From NCBI GenBank assembly GCA_003427395.1, contig BFEA01000051.1:632506-673938 (forward strand): DNA of 41,433 nucleotides, read 5' to 3'. The notes below the pieces were generated by a model. That model made no database searches. It was not told where the DNA came from and worked only from the letters and a program-made list of their open reading frames with translations. The stretch's first letter is position 1; every line of letters begins with the position of its first letter. A program made the translations under genes and the position numbers. Below are positions 11,641 through 20,985 of this stretch, piece after piece. The stretch comes from Chara braunii (lineage: Eukaryota; Streptophyta; Charophyceae; Charales; Characeae).

Positions 11641-12289
11641 AAAAAAATCAATTTTAACTAAATGGTTGTAACCTGGGTGAAGGTGGATTATCACCTTTTT
11701 TTTTTTTTTTTTAAATCGCCGTAGTTCTTAGGATCATTAGATAGATCTTCACATTTATAATGAATTATCTCAAATTTAAGTTTTTACAACTAGAGAACCT
11801 CTTTTGAGCCTCTCTGAAAATCTAGGAGGCCGAGTGCCGTAGATAAAATGAGTCGGTGGCGGCCGGCCTTCGAAACGGGCCCACAACTGATAGTTGGCAT
11901 GTACTGGTGCTTTAAAGCACGCTTGGTCCAATCTATTCGTGGCAAACGACTCATGCTGGGAAACGAGCCTAACGTCCCATAGCAACAAAAAAAGTCAAAA
12001 CACTTATGAATCCCTGAAGCAGGGCGATCCTCAGGTCCGATGTTTTTCCAGCCACAACAGCTGGGAGACTCCCATTGGTACCCAGTCGCGGCAATAAGCC
12101 GCATTCCCGAGTGACCACCCTCCCCTTCATCATCCTTCCCCCCCTTTTTTTCAACCTTTCTGCTCCACCTTTTTCCTCTCATTTTTGTTTTTCACCCCTT
12201 CTTCTGTTATTTCTATCCTTTTCCTTTGTTGCCTCCTCACTCATACATCCAGTTCGATTTCTCTACCCTACCCCCTATACCTCCTCTGC
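11641..12289. other. No recognisable gene; left flank of LINE copy 1
   Basis: Contains T runs (11698-11712), then mixed sequence with no family recognised, then a pyrimidine-rich stretch (12115-12260) running up to the LINE. I looked here for the 5' target-site duplication of LINE copy 1 (expected to start GTTATCTTTGATA) and did not find it. Confidence 0.4.
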
Positions 12290-12919
12290 CACGACCAGAT
12301 TCCGACCGGAATATCGGTCATTATAGCAGGTGACTTTAATGCCGCCCCAGACCGATGGATGGATAGGTGGAAAATTCCATCACCCGCCCCATCCTATATA
12401 GAGGAAGATGAATGGATTATCAAAAAATTGTGTTTATCCTTCAAGGTTTTTGATACATTCCGAAACCTTAAACCCGACACTCGGTTTTACTCCTGTCTAC
12501 GAAAAACGGGGACAAAGGGTTGTACAAGATCCAGGATCGATCTCATACTCATTTTTGAGGACTTGCAAGGGGCGCTGCTTCTAGCGGCTATTTTGCCACA
12601 AAGCCCATACCCAGGACTGGACCATAAAATGTGCTCGATTATCTTATCATTTCGTAAGAAACCGGACCGGGGACCGAACTTTTATAAGTTAAATGTTTCC
12701 CTTCTCGAACAAAAGTCGTTTCTAAAATACTTTAAGGATTGTTGGACCTTCTGGCACACGCATAAGCACTCTGTTCAGAAAGAAATCGAGTGGTTTAATA
12801 ACGGTTTGTTATTTCTCAGCAAAAAGTGTAAGGAATATTCATTGCAATTGGCCTCCCGTAGACATGAACGTGAAATTGGATTTCTTCAACAACTACAGCA
12901 CCTTGAACAACTTGAACAG
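12290..12919 (+). pseudogene. APE-type endonuclease, C-terminal half (LINE copy 1)
   Basis: This is the nicking endonuclease that opens the target DNA for LINE insertion. The frame shows ISVIIAGDFNAAPDR (catalytic GDFN at 12329-12340), SRIDLI (12530-12547) and a decayed LDHK where the family has SDH (about 12617-12628). These are the last three conserved blocks of the exonuclease-endonuclease-phosphatase fold; the N-terminal half is missing. After the domain comes the linker to the reverse transcriptase, ended by a TAG at 12920. A nominal Met at 12185 lies in unrelated upstream DNA, so I do not use it. The frame is the same one used by the reverse transcriptase downstream. Confidence 0.9.
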
Positions 12920-12925
12920 TAGGAA

Positions 12926-14640
12926 TAGTTGGAGAATTCACACATGCAATCCCAGACTCAATTAGACATATAATTTTTACGTCAACAATTGGAATTGTTT
13001 GCCACCCAGCAATGGGAAGGAGCACGCATTAGGGACAGACTAGCAAGACATCAGACTGAGGGATCTATGGATAATAAGTTTTTTAGTCTTGTCCGAATCC
13101 GTGCAAATAGAACGACCATTGAAGCTCGGTATGATCCTCAACAAGGAGGCGATAACGTGGTGACCTCCACCCCCCAATGTGTGCAGGTGGCGAGGTCCTT
13201 CTTTAAGGACCTCTTTACCTTGAGATGTTCTCAAAGAGCGACGATCATTAGGGAGGAGGAGATCGCGGATTTCTTCAAACCACTGACCAAACACTTGTCG
13301 GATGGTCAGAAAGAACAATCAGATCAACAACTCTCACAGGAGGAAATCCGGACAGCATTGAGTCAAATGGACGAGCAAAAGACCCCCGGCCTCAATGGTT
13401 TCCCCAAGGAGTTTTGAAAAACACTTTGGGACCAAATGACCCCAGATCTCATGGAGTACTATTGCCATGTGTGGGAGTCAGGCAATATGGGGGAATTGGT
13501 GGGCCAGAGGGTCCTCACTTTATTACACAAGAAAGGGGATAAAATGGATATCAGGAATTATCGTCCCATACCTTTGTTGACAGTGGTATACAAAATGCTT
13601 GCAACGGCGCTGGCCAGCCGTTTGATCCCAGTTATGGATGAGTTGATTCATCCTGTGCAAACCAGGTTCATGCACGAGCGACGGATCCAGGATAATATCT
13701 TACTAGTAAACGAGGTCTTGAGGCTCACCAGACAAGATAAATGTAACGCAACGGTTGTCCTTATTGATTTTGGAAAAACCTACGACCATGTGGACTGTAC
13801 TTTTTTGGATAAATGCATGACAAAAATGAATTTTGGTCTCGATTTCCAAAGATGGATCGCTATCCTTCACTGCAATGCCACCACCCGGGTTCAAGTTAAT
13901 GGGGTGTTAGCCCCGAAAATTCCTCTTCAAAGATCGGTTCATCAAGGGGACCCTTTGGCCCCTTTTTTATTCATATTAGTGATGCATGCACTGACCGCAA
14001 ACCTTTGAACTAATAAAGATATCAAGAAACTTCAGGTCTCTTCCATCCCTGAGGAAGCGTTCCCTATTTACTCCATGTTTGCAGATGACTTAATAATTAT
14101 GGTGGATGCCTCCCCGAAGAATATGGAGGAGATCAGGAGGCTGATGGATAGGTTTACGACAGTATCGGACATAACTATTAACTGGGGAAACAAGACACTG
14201 GGTTGGTGGATACATCACCAAGGGGTGCGTCCCCCTGAGTTGCCACAGGTCAAATGGGTGCCGGAAACGACCCCGATCAAAGTATTGGGCATCATGGTAA
14301 CAACCATAGGCAAACGGCATCTAACGATGACTCTATTTTAAAACCCGCGCTTGAGAAAATTACCCACTGGAATGACAAACACACATCGCTGATGGGAAGA
14401 GCGCTGGCTATCAACAATGTAGTTTTGGTCTCGCTGTGGTATAGGTTGGCAATATGGGCCCTGAGCAAGGAAGCAGTTAGAGCCTTAAAGATGCAAGTGG
14501 CCTCACTACTATGAAGAGGGGATAGCAGGCTCCCTAATGTCATTAACAGAGTGGCATGGTCAGCAGTCATTCAACCCAAGGAAAAAGGAGGACTAGGAAT
14601 TCTGGACCCCACTATACAGATTACATCATTGACTATACAA
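12926..14640 (+). pseudogene. Reverse transcriptase (LINE copy 1)
   Basis: L1-clade reverse transcriptase, which copies the LINE RNA at the nicked target. Visible blocks in order: KTPGLNGFP (about 13379), NYRPIPLLTVVYKMLA, QTRFMHERRIQDNIL, motif A VVLIDFGKTYDHVD (13754 on), motif B HQGDPLAP (13940-13963), motif C FADD (14078-14089), KVLGIMV, then INNVVLVSLWYRL and the GGLGILDP block. The two catalytic aspartates of FADD and the motif-A aspartate are kept. One frame runs to 14341, broken only by stop codons at 12926, 12971, 13415 and 14006. A frameshift follows near 14330, and a TGA replaces the usual Trp at 14512. At about 14640 it jumps to the zinc-binding region. Confidence 0.93.
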
Positions 14641-15405
14641 ATGGCAAATAGAACACCGCTGCCTCTCCACAAACGATTGGCTGATTGACCGAACATATTT
14701 GGAACAAAAGGGTTTAGCCACACCATGGTGCACGTCCTGTCTGACGGTCTTTCCTGCCCGCAAGATCTCCGAGACCATAGAGCACACTTTCCTACAATGT
14801 CCAAGGGCGAACCTCACTTGGCGCCGGTGGGATAGGATTTGGAGGTCACTGGGTATTGAGTCTGAATGGCCATGGGACTGGAGAGCGCTTTTGTATGAAA
14901 CATGGCTCCCCCCTACAAACAACATTTTTGAAGAGAATATGTTCAAGATCGGGAGGAGGCAGTTATTTAGGCTCTTTGGAGGAAATAATGCATATTATGC
15001 ATTGGAAAAGAAAAATTAGAGGACGGGGAAAGCTAATCAAACAATATGTCCGAGCTAATCAAACAATATGTCCAGGATGAACTTACAATACAATGGCAGA
15101 CAGTAAAAGCTAAACTGGATAAAACCCATACAAAAAAGGACATAACACAGGCTATTGAGCAATTCTCAAGGGATTGGTTGGGAAGTGACCAAGGGGGTAG
15201 AGTAGCTTATGTTCGCTGGGAAGGAGGCAGTCTCCCGGAATGTGGAGAGGAGGAGGATAATATGAGACGAGACTANAACATCTGCTTTCAAGACTGGACT
15301 AAGGTGGATNCANCAATACCGATGCGCTCCCCCTTGGACTTCCCTGACCCCTTCCCGCCTCATGGTCTATCAATGGTGGATCTCCAGTGGTATGGACTAC
15401 AATGA
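14641..15405 (+). pseudogene. C-terminal zinc-binding region of LINE ORF2 (copy 1)
   Basis: The frame shows NDWLIDRTYLEQKG, then PWCTSC, then ETIEHTFLQCP, a Cys-Cys-His-Cys pattern like the zinc-binding domain that follows plant LINE reverse transcriptases. It continues through FEENMFKIG and, after a frame break near 15020, into DWLGSDQGGRVAYVRWEG, and stops at 15405. The matching blocks in copy 2 are FEEKMFKIG and DWLGGGQGGWIAKVTWKG, which fixes this as one family. Three ambiguous bases (15276, 15310, 15313) fall here. The last 40 residues are acidic then proline-rich. Confidence 0.88.
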
Positions 15406-15590
15406 GGGGGAGATAGGCACAACGAAGATTGCTACTGCAGGGAGAAGGGGGCTGGATGGTCATATAGTTTTGGAGGCGTCAAAAATATTCAGTGACTATT
15501 GCACAAAGCTGCCAGCCGCTATGGAATGGCACAGAGGAAGCGATAGTGGGGGATAGGATGGGAAAGGTTCTCTCACCAGCAACCTGCACA

Positions 15591-15627
15591 GTCAATCCTC
15601 TGGAGGACAGAGTAATCAATGTTGGTG
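15591..15627 (+). other. Module X, copy 1 (LINE 3' UTR hairpin)
   Basis: GTCAATC, a hairpin with CTCT/AGAG arms, then GTAATCAATG. The flanks are shared with X copies at 15935, 27853, 37451 and 37639, while the stem differs. Confidence 0.7.
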
Positions 15628-15934
15628 ATGATCTGACTCCCTATTCTGAATGCCTTTCTCCCTGATGGTGCTGCAAGGGTTGGTTGGTAGATGATGAGGG
15701 TTTTAAAGTGGGGATTCGACTTTGGATAGTGTGCCTATGTGGCAGTTCAACTCACTGCTTATGTTGTTAGAAGAACAGATACGTGGCATGCCAAATATAA
15801 GTTCTGACTGTTTTTGTGGTAATTAACTTCTTTACTTCCTATTCTGAATGCCTCTCCTCCTTATGGCGCTGCAAGGACTTGTCAGTTGACGATGAGGGTT
15901 TCAGAGTGGAATTTGACTTTAACGGTGATGCACA

Positions 15935-15970
15935 GTTAATCCCCTCGGTTGAGGGCAATCAATGCTGCTC
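15935..15970 (+). other. Module X, copy 2 (LINE 3' UTR hairpin)
   Basis: GTTAATC, arms CCCTC/GAGGG around GGTT, then CAATCAATGCTGCT. Confidence 0.75.
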
Positions 15971-16093
15971 ATCAGGTAATAGAGTGTGCCTGCGTATCGG
16001 TTCGGTCGATCACACATGTCTTGAGTCAGAACGGCACGTGGCATGTTAATATGAATCCGGGTTGCTTACAGATTACCCGATTATAAATGTTGA

Positions 16094-16150
16094 GGGACAC
16101 TAGACCCGATTTCCAGCAGGTGTTGCTCCCCACCAATAGATGGAGCCTCC
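16094..16150 (+). other. Module Y, LINE copy 1
   Basis: GGGACACTAGACCCGATTTC followed by CAGCAGG, then TGCTCCCCACCAATAGATGG. In other copies the first part is a perfect GCTGGA/TCCAGC hairpin; here the left arm has decayed to ACTAGA. Confidence 0.8.
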
Positions 16151-16158
16151 CCGAGCAT

Positions 16159-16192
16159 GTTAGTGGTATCTGCTCTTATCAGCACCCCTAAC
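16159..16192 (+). other. Module Z, terminal hairpin of LINE copy 1
   Basis: GTTAGTGGT pairs with ACCCCTAAC (one mismatch) around TATCTGCTCTTATCAGC. It lies 22 bases upstream of the poly(A). Related Z hairpins are at 27989-28023 and, on the minus strand, 29045-29076. Confidence 0.75.
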
Positions 16193-16379
16193 ATTCACTC
16201 GGGTTGTTTTCTCCAAAAAAAAAAAAAAAAAAGTTATCTTTGATATGGGCCATTGTTTTCGCAACCTTTTCTTTGTTCTTTGTTTCATAAAGCCCAGCTT
16301 GTTGTAGAGGTGGGATACTAGACAGATGACAGTCACCCACAATAATCGGCCATTCGGTTGTCCATATGAACCCCTTTGA

Positions 16380-16625
16380 AGATCTCCCCCCCCCTCGTCC
16401 TACCCAAGTGTCAACCAGCTAGGGCCATCACCCATCCCCATCGTGGTGGGGTTACATGACCAGGCAATGGTTGCAGGCACCTGGGCTAAGCAGAGACTCG
16501 TACCCCCCTGTTCAACTTCGGTTGAAGCAGACGTCAGGCAAGCCCGATTGCATAGGGGCTTCGGGAGCTAGGTATGAAGATGCTACTACAAGCCTTCATG
16601 AGGGTGAGGAGTGACACCCATCTAG
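16380..16625. other. No recognisable gene between LINE copy 1 and the tandem arrays
   Basis: Moderately GC-rich, with short inverted words such as CCCATCCCCATCGTGGTGGGG. Parts resemble a tRNA-like promoter read on the minus strand (GGTACGAGTCTCT), but no paired A box is convincing. Confidence 0.3.
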
Positions 16626-16629
16626 CACA

Positions 16630-16800
16630 ATAGACTTAAGATCATGGTTGATAGCCTAGTTGATAACCTTGTAGATAGCCTAATTGATAGCCTAGTCGAT
16701 AGGGGGATCGATACCCCTAGTTGATAGGTAAGTTGATGTCCTAGCGATAGATGAGTTGATATCCCAAGTGATAGCCTAGTTACTAGGCCAATTGTAGTAA
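16630..16800. repeat. Short degenerate tandem repeat, GATAGCCTAGTT type
   Basis: About ten degenerate copies of TTGATAGCCTAGTTGATA and close variants, roughly 14-18 bp apart. It directly precedes a longer-unit array. Confidence 0.7.
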
Positions 16801-16859
16801 TATGAGACAGAGAGCTAAGGATCCTCCATTCCCTTATAGGATCTTAGCCAGTACTACAG

Positions 16860-17245
16860 AGCCACACTACTTTGGACGCTGGACCAGTACCTGGAACCCA
16901 TTCCGGTACCTCGATAAGTCTGTACTAAGGTGACATCCATGCCTTCTACACTACTAGAAACGCCTGGACCAGTACCTTGCTCCGATACCCTAATAAGTCT
17001 GTATTAAGGTAACTTCTATATCAACCACAACTGGACCCCCCAAATCCAGCACCTAAAGCCCGTTCCAGTACCCCTACAAGTCCGTACTAAGGTAACTGCT
17101 ATGCCAACGCCAACTGACTCCTGGGCCAATACCTAAAGCCTGGACAAGCCTGTACTAAGGTAACTGCGATGCCAGCCGCAACCGAACCCAGGGCGAATAC
17201 CTGGAGCCCGTTCCGTTAGACCAAGATACCCGTGAGTCCGTGAAG
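16860..17245. repeat. Tandem repeat of about 80 bp, four to five units
   Basis: The phrase AAGTCYGTACTAAGGTAAC recurs with its anchor GTACTAAGG at 16922, 17001, 17084 and 17152, and a decayed fifth copy near 17240. Spacings are 79, 83, 68 and about 88. The 68-bp step has lost the CGTTCCAGTACCCC part. Each unit also holds CTGGRCCAGTACCT and ATGCCAACCGCAAC. Confidence 0.85.
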
Positions 17246-17493
17246 GAGCACATACAACAACACCGGTACATCTCTTAGTTCAGTGTGATCCAATTTCGAA
17301 CCGTCAACCTCTTCCATACAATCCTCTACTCAAACCTATCGAGCTACAATGACAACTAGTCTGGTTGATGCGCCGTACGAGACTTCAAACCACACAATTA
17401 TCGGAACAACCATGAACCAAGAATAGGGAGCAAACCAATCATAGTAGTCTAAACCGAACATACAACACCATGGACGAACCCTTGGGTGGTGCA
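17246..17493. other. No recognisable gene
   Basis: Mixed sequence between the 80-bp array and the 64-bp duplication. Nothing recognised. Confidence 0.4.
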
Positions 17494-17622
17494 CAGACAA
17501 TGTCTATAATAGCTTACCTGCGTCAACCTGGGGGGTATGCAAGTGACCATGTGTGCGCAGACAATGTCTATTATAGCTTACCTGCGTCAGCCTGAGGGGG
17601 TATGCAAGTGACCGTGTGCTAT
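17494..17622. repeat. 64-bp tandem duplication
   Basis: CAGACAATGTCTATAATAGC begins one unit at 17494 and, with one change, another at 17558. Both run through TTACCTGCGTCARCCTG and GGTATGCAAGTGACC. It abuts the tRNA-like element on its 3' side as read on the minus strand, so it may be that element's body. Confidence 0.9.
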
Positions 17623-17652
17623 GTAAACGCCCGCTAGTGTCTCTGTGCAAAG

Positions 17653-17735
17653 GTGCGGAGTTTTGAACCCGGAACCTCAAACCACAGTGCGCATTGACAA
17701 CCGGTGCCCTAACCACTGAGCCACATGCCACACCA
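17653..17735 (-). mobile_element. tRNA-like head of a putative SINE
   Basis: On the minus strand an A-box-like TGGCTCAGTGGTTAGGGCA (complement of 17705-17723) is followed 53 bp later by a B-box-like GGGTTCAAAACTCC (complement of 17657-17670). GGTG and CACC can close an acceptor-like stem. The T-stem is imperfect, so it is not a functional tRNA. No poly(A) or target-site duplication was found. The 64-bp duplication follows on the same strand. Confidence 0.5.
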
Positions 17736-17881
17736 TATCTCCTCATTTCTACCACTCCAGATGCATTGGCCCAAAATACCGCAGCCCTGATTACCTCAAA
17801 GACCACCCCGCCTTCCTCTTGTGTCTTTCCTGCCGAACTCCTAGAATTCCAAAATTTTAATAAAATTCCCGCCCTCTCCCT

Positions 17882-18860
17882 TTAGTCGTTGCTTTGTCCC
17901 CTAAGGGGAAGACTTAGTTTAAGTTGTTGCGCCTCCTCCTCCCATTGCCTCCAGAACTCTGCGTGTCTAGAGCAAGGGAGGAAGATATGTGGGATGCTTT
18001 CTTGCCCCCCTTTACACAACTTGCATGTAGGATCCATGTACCGACTCTTGGAAGCCAACCGTTCTGCCGTGGGCACAGCCAGGTGCAGTACAGCCGCAAG
18101 AGGCCGGCGTGACTCTGGTTGGGGAAAGAAAAGGGTGTGTTGAAGAACCTTTTCCACTTCCCCTCATCGCAGGCGTTAAGCAAACACATCCGGGACTTAT
18201 TTCCTCTTCTTCCATCTTTCCAATAGTTCTTCCTTGACCTCATACGGAACCAATTGTATTCGGTATAGTACTTCAGTACGAACATGATGAAACGTTGCCT
18301 TCTTCTTAGGCCCTGCTGCACAGGCCTGACCCAATTGCTAGGATCAAATGTGAAATCCTGCGCAGGTGTGCTGACTTTAATGGGGCCCAGGCAGCCTAAG
18401 CGAGACCGCCCCTTGTCCTGTACTCTCGCCACTGAGTATACCTTTTCTTCCCTTAACAACTCCTCCTGTCCATCCATCAATGGTAACCGTAGAGACGATC
18501 CCAGGGCCCTGTGTCCATCCCGAAGTTTCGAAGAGCAGTCCCCTATCCTTCCATTTTCGAGAGATCGAGTCACCTGAAAGTTTTGGTCCTTCCTATTAGT
18601 GTGCATTATTCATTCTCTCACCTTCCTTCTATCAAGCTCAAGCATCCGCACTCATTCTCTTGGGATTGCTTGCTGCCACGCATGCAGGTGTTGAGTTTTG
18701 GCGACCTGTTTGTACAACTGTTGTGCAATGTCCTCATCTCTCCACCTCTTTCCCTGTATATCCCAAATATGCTGAACTTGGTAGATCCCTTTGTCCATCC
18801 ATTGGTGACCGGACGACCCCGATTCCCCCTGCCATGAAGACGCGAATGATTTACCATCCT
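17882..18860 (-). pseudogene. LINE ORF2 fragment, second LINE group, minus strand
   Basis: Read on the minus strand, the piece starts with RWRDEDIAQQLYKQVAK and LHAWQQAIPRE in one frame. It passes through DFTFDPSNWVRP, which matches LSLDPDEWIWTQ of LINE copy 2. It ends with a zinc-binding block: CKLC, ESIPHIFLPC and FWRQWEEEAQQL. Together these are the segment after the reverse transcriptase and the C-terminal finger of an L1-type ORF2. At least two frame changes separate the blocks. The finger is closest to the one at 33660 (VPTA, then SRYMD/SRRMD before the first Cys), so I place both in a second LINE group. No poly(A) was seen on its 3' side (left). Confidence 0.8.
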
Positions 18861-18931
18861 ACGCTAGCACAAAGTCATTACCAAACAATCGAATGTATTT
18901 CGAAAGGACTACTTTCGAAAGCTTGTGTGGC

Positions 18932-18945
18932 AAAAACGCGGCGTC
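18932..18945. repeat. Left target-site duplication of SINE
   Basis: AAAAACGCGGCGTC, repeated exactly at 19465-19478. Confidence 0.9.
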
Positions 18946-19464
18946 GCTTGTGGGCCTAGCTCAATTGGTAAGGCACAGAAGTTGCATTCAGGAGGTCGTG
19001 GGTTCAATCCCCATTGGCCTCACGTATGTGCCTGGGCAAGCTTGGTGTTCTACCAGCTAGAGATAACCCGTTGGCCCCCCAAGCCAGCATTGGCAGGACC
19101 TTGGCTGATGTTGTTGGCTGCTATGCAGCGACAATATTGGCCATTAGACACTGCCATGTGGGGTTGGGGGGGGGTAGGGGGAGGTGCAGTGACTGGCCAT
19201 TGCTCGGCGCTAGCACCGCCGATTTCCCCATCGGCACTGCCTGCCCACCCCTCGTCACCGTGATGAGGGACTGGTACAACCTTGCTCTCGCACCACAGCT
19301 GTGGTGCAAACCTACCCCGTGGGCTGGAGAGAGATCCGGGTTGGTTGGTGTTCCCCCATACTATAAATAGACTAGTGAGAGGATGAGATAGATGCGTACT
19401 ACCAAAAAAAAAGAAATAGATTGAGAGAAAAATATAGATTATTTATTTAAAAAAAAAAACAAAA
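18946..19464 (+). mobile_element. Complete tRNA-derived SINE, 519 bp
   Basis: The element starts with a tRNA-like head: A box TAGCTCAATTGG (18957-18968) and B box GGTTCAATCCC (19001-19011), 44 bp apart, as in a tRNA promoter for RNA polymerase III. An acceptor-like stem (GTGGGCC with GGCCTCAC) is largely intact and the T-arm pairs. A body of about 370 bp without homology to the LINEs follows, then an A-rich tail (19403 on). Flanking exact 14-bp direct repeats prove retrotransposition. The tail is A-rich but interrupted (AAATAGATTGAGAG, TTATTTATTT), so the copy is not very recent. At over 500 bp it is long for a SINE. Confidence 0.9.
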
Positions 19465-19478
19465 AAAAACGCGGCGTC
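19465..19478. repeat. Right target-site duplication of SINE
   Basis: AAAAACGCGGCGTC, exact copy of 18932-18945, directly after the A-rich tail. Confidence 0.9.
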
Positions 19479-20440
19479 CATTTTGCACGTTTCGAAAGGC
19501 TGTGAGGCGAGCCCCAATGCTTCTCGACACTTCCTTCTGAAAATCGTTGAATCCCAGCCTGCTACTTCGATGCTTTCAACAGTCCTCGACTGTGCTATGA
19601 ACTTCTCCTCGAAATTTCAGCAGGAGTATTCATCAATGGAGCAGTGTGTTTGGGAGCAGCGATTGGCGTTTGGAGGCGATTCTCTGTCACCCCACGCCAC
19701 ATACTACCATAACTTGTCATGGATGGGTGTCCCATTCACTTGATCGTTTTGATTTGTTGTGTGGGCTGTGATCTGTATCCTTGAGTTCGCCGGTGTTGGA
19801 GCCATGACATTGGTGATAGCAGGAGCAATATCAGTTTCAGTGCCCATGGCGCTCGGGCCATGGTTCATTCCAAACACAATGCTAGACTCAGCTAGAGTGA
19901 TGCTGTCGAGATTGACACCGACCAAGGGGCAAGGTTTCAATGCCTCCTAATTTAGTGGTTGTGGAGCACAGTCCACAAGCGGTCCCTCTCTCTTTTCGAC
20001 TTGAAGTTCCATCTCCTCTTCCTTTGTGTACTTCTTCTTCTTCTTCTCCTTATTGCCGCTCATCCATGTCCTTCACATCCCCTCTCACTCGCCCTCCACA
20101 CCGTATGCTTCTTGTTCTTCGTCGTGCTCTTCTTCATCATCATCTGTTTCACGCACACCATTGCCCTGCAGTACATGTGCACCTTACCGGGCATGTTCTT
20201 CCCTCAATGGTCCTTCAACTAGGCAACAAGCCAGCTTAGTCAGATCGATAATTGGCTGCGAATCTGAGAAGTCAGTTGGTCGCAAGTACTGTACTCGTGC
20301 AACTGATGCAACGAGTTCCAGAGCTCTTTGCTATGGAGCGCTAGCTGCTGCTCGCATGCAGCACATAATGAGTGTTGGCAAAGCAGAATTTTTTTTTTTG
20401 GGTCAAGGATGACAATGGTACGTAAATTAGATAATTACGG
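19479..20440. other. No recognisable gene
   Basis: Continues the DNA into which the SINE inserted. ORFs up to 128 codons overlap with no recognised product. A CTT-rich stretch lies at 20031-20050. A 10-base T run at 20391-20400 precedes the LINE copy 2 site. Confidence 0.4.
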
Positions 20441-20454
20441 CAAACTGGTTTCTA
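20441..20454. repeat. Left target-site duplication of LINE copy 2
   Basis: CAAACTGGTTTCTA, repeated exactly at 28086-28099. Confidence 0.85.
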
Positions 20455-20985
20455 TAGAGTATGTACTACCCCTTTCGTAGACAATTCCCGACTAGGGGAA
20501 CCTTCTCAGGCTATGGGAAAAACGGGATGAAGAGAATCTCAAGATCAATAATTGATCAAATAATGATCTCGCAGGATTTAGAAGGGGCTCTACAACTAGC
20601 AGAAGAGGAGTTCCTACCCCCGCTTGGACCACATAATGTGTGTTGTTGTCCTCTCCTTTAAGAAGCAGCCAGACTAGGGGTCGAAGTTCTTTAAACTAAA
20701 TACGTCCTTATTAGCAAGAAAAAAATTTCAAAAATTTATGCATGATGTATGGCAGTACTGGAAAACACATAGGGAGACACTTCAAAATGATATTCAATGG
20801 TTTAACAATGAATTGACATTCCTCGCCAGGAAATCGAGTGAATTCGCAAAAGGCCTTGTTGCCCAATGACATGTGGACGAAATGGACCTACACCACCAAC
20901 TATGTCAATTGAAACAACAAGAAGAGCAAAACTTGGACCAGTTTCAAGGGAGCTCTCTAAGGCCATGGTGTCAACATAGACTCGC
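20455..20985 (+). pseudogene. Endonuclease end and linker (LINE copy 2)
   Basis: The readable part is SRSIIDQIMISQDLEGALQL, the last conserved block of the APE endonuclease; copy 1 has SRIDLILIFEDLQGALLL. After a frame change comes FKLNTSLLARKKFQKFMHDV and QWFNNELTFLARK, matching FYKLNVSLLEQKSFLKYFKD and EWFNNGLLFLSKK in copy 1. In-frame stops and at least two frameshifts are present. Confidence 0.85.

Larger units (their letters stand above)
15406..16214 (+). other. 3' UTR of LINE copy 1, with internal duplication
   Basis: Non-coding. A block beginning CTATTCTGAATGCCT is duplicated at 15641-15800 and 15839-16055 (198 bp apart); both copies end near ACGTGGCATG. The structured modules X (15591 and 15935), Y (16094) and Z (16159) lie here, followed by CTCC and the poly(A). 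Confidence 0.8.
12290..16232 (+). mobile_element. L1-type LINE copy 1, 5'-truncated and decayed
   Basis: The order is partial APE endonuclease, reverse transcriptase, C-terminal zinc-binding region, a structured 3' UTR and an 18-A tail (16215-16232). This is the layout of ORF2 of plant L1-clade LINEs. Its 5' end falls inside the endonuclease, as expected from incomplete target-primed reverse transcription. LINE copy 2 (20455-28080) is the same family by protein alignment and shared 3'-UTR modules. Copy 1 lacks about 1.1 kb of coding sequence between the reverse transcriptase and the zinc-binding region that copy 2 keeps. No target-site duplication was found. Confidence 0.93.

Noticed and set aside
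12200-12230. Target-site duplication for LINE copy 1 (GTTATTTCTATC against GTTATCTTTGAT)
   Set aside because: The match is too short and interrupted to exceed chance.
18949-19023. A functional tRNA gene
   Set aside because: The cloverleaf is imperfect and the sequence is the head of a 519-bp unit with exact target duplications and an A-rich tail, hence a SINE.
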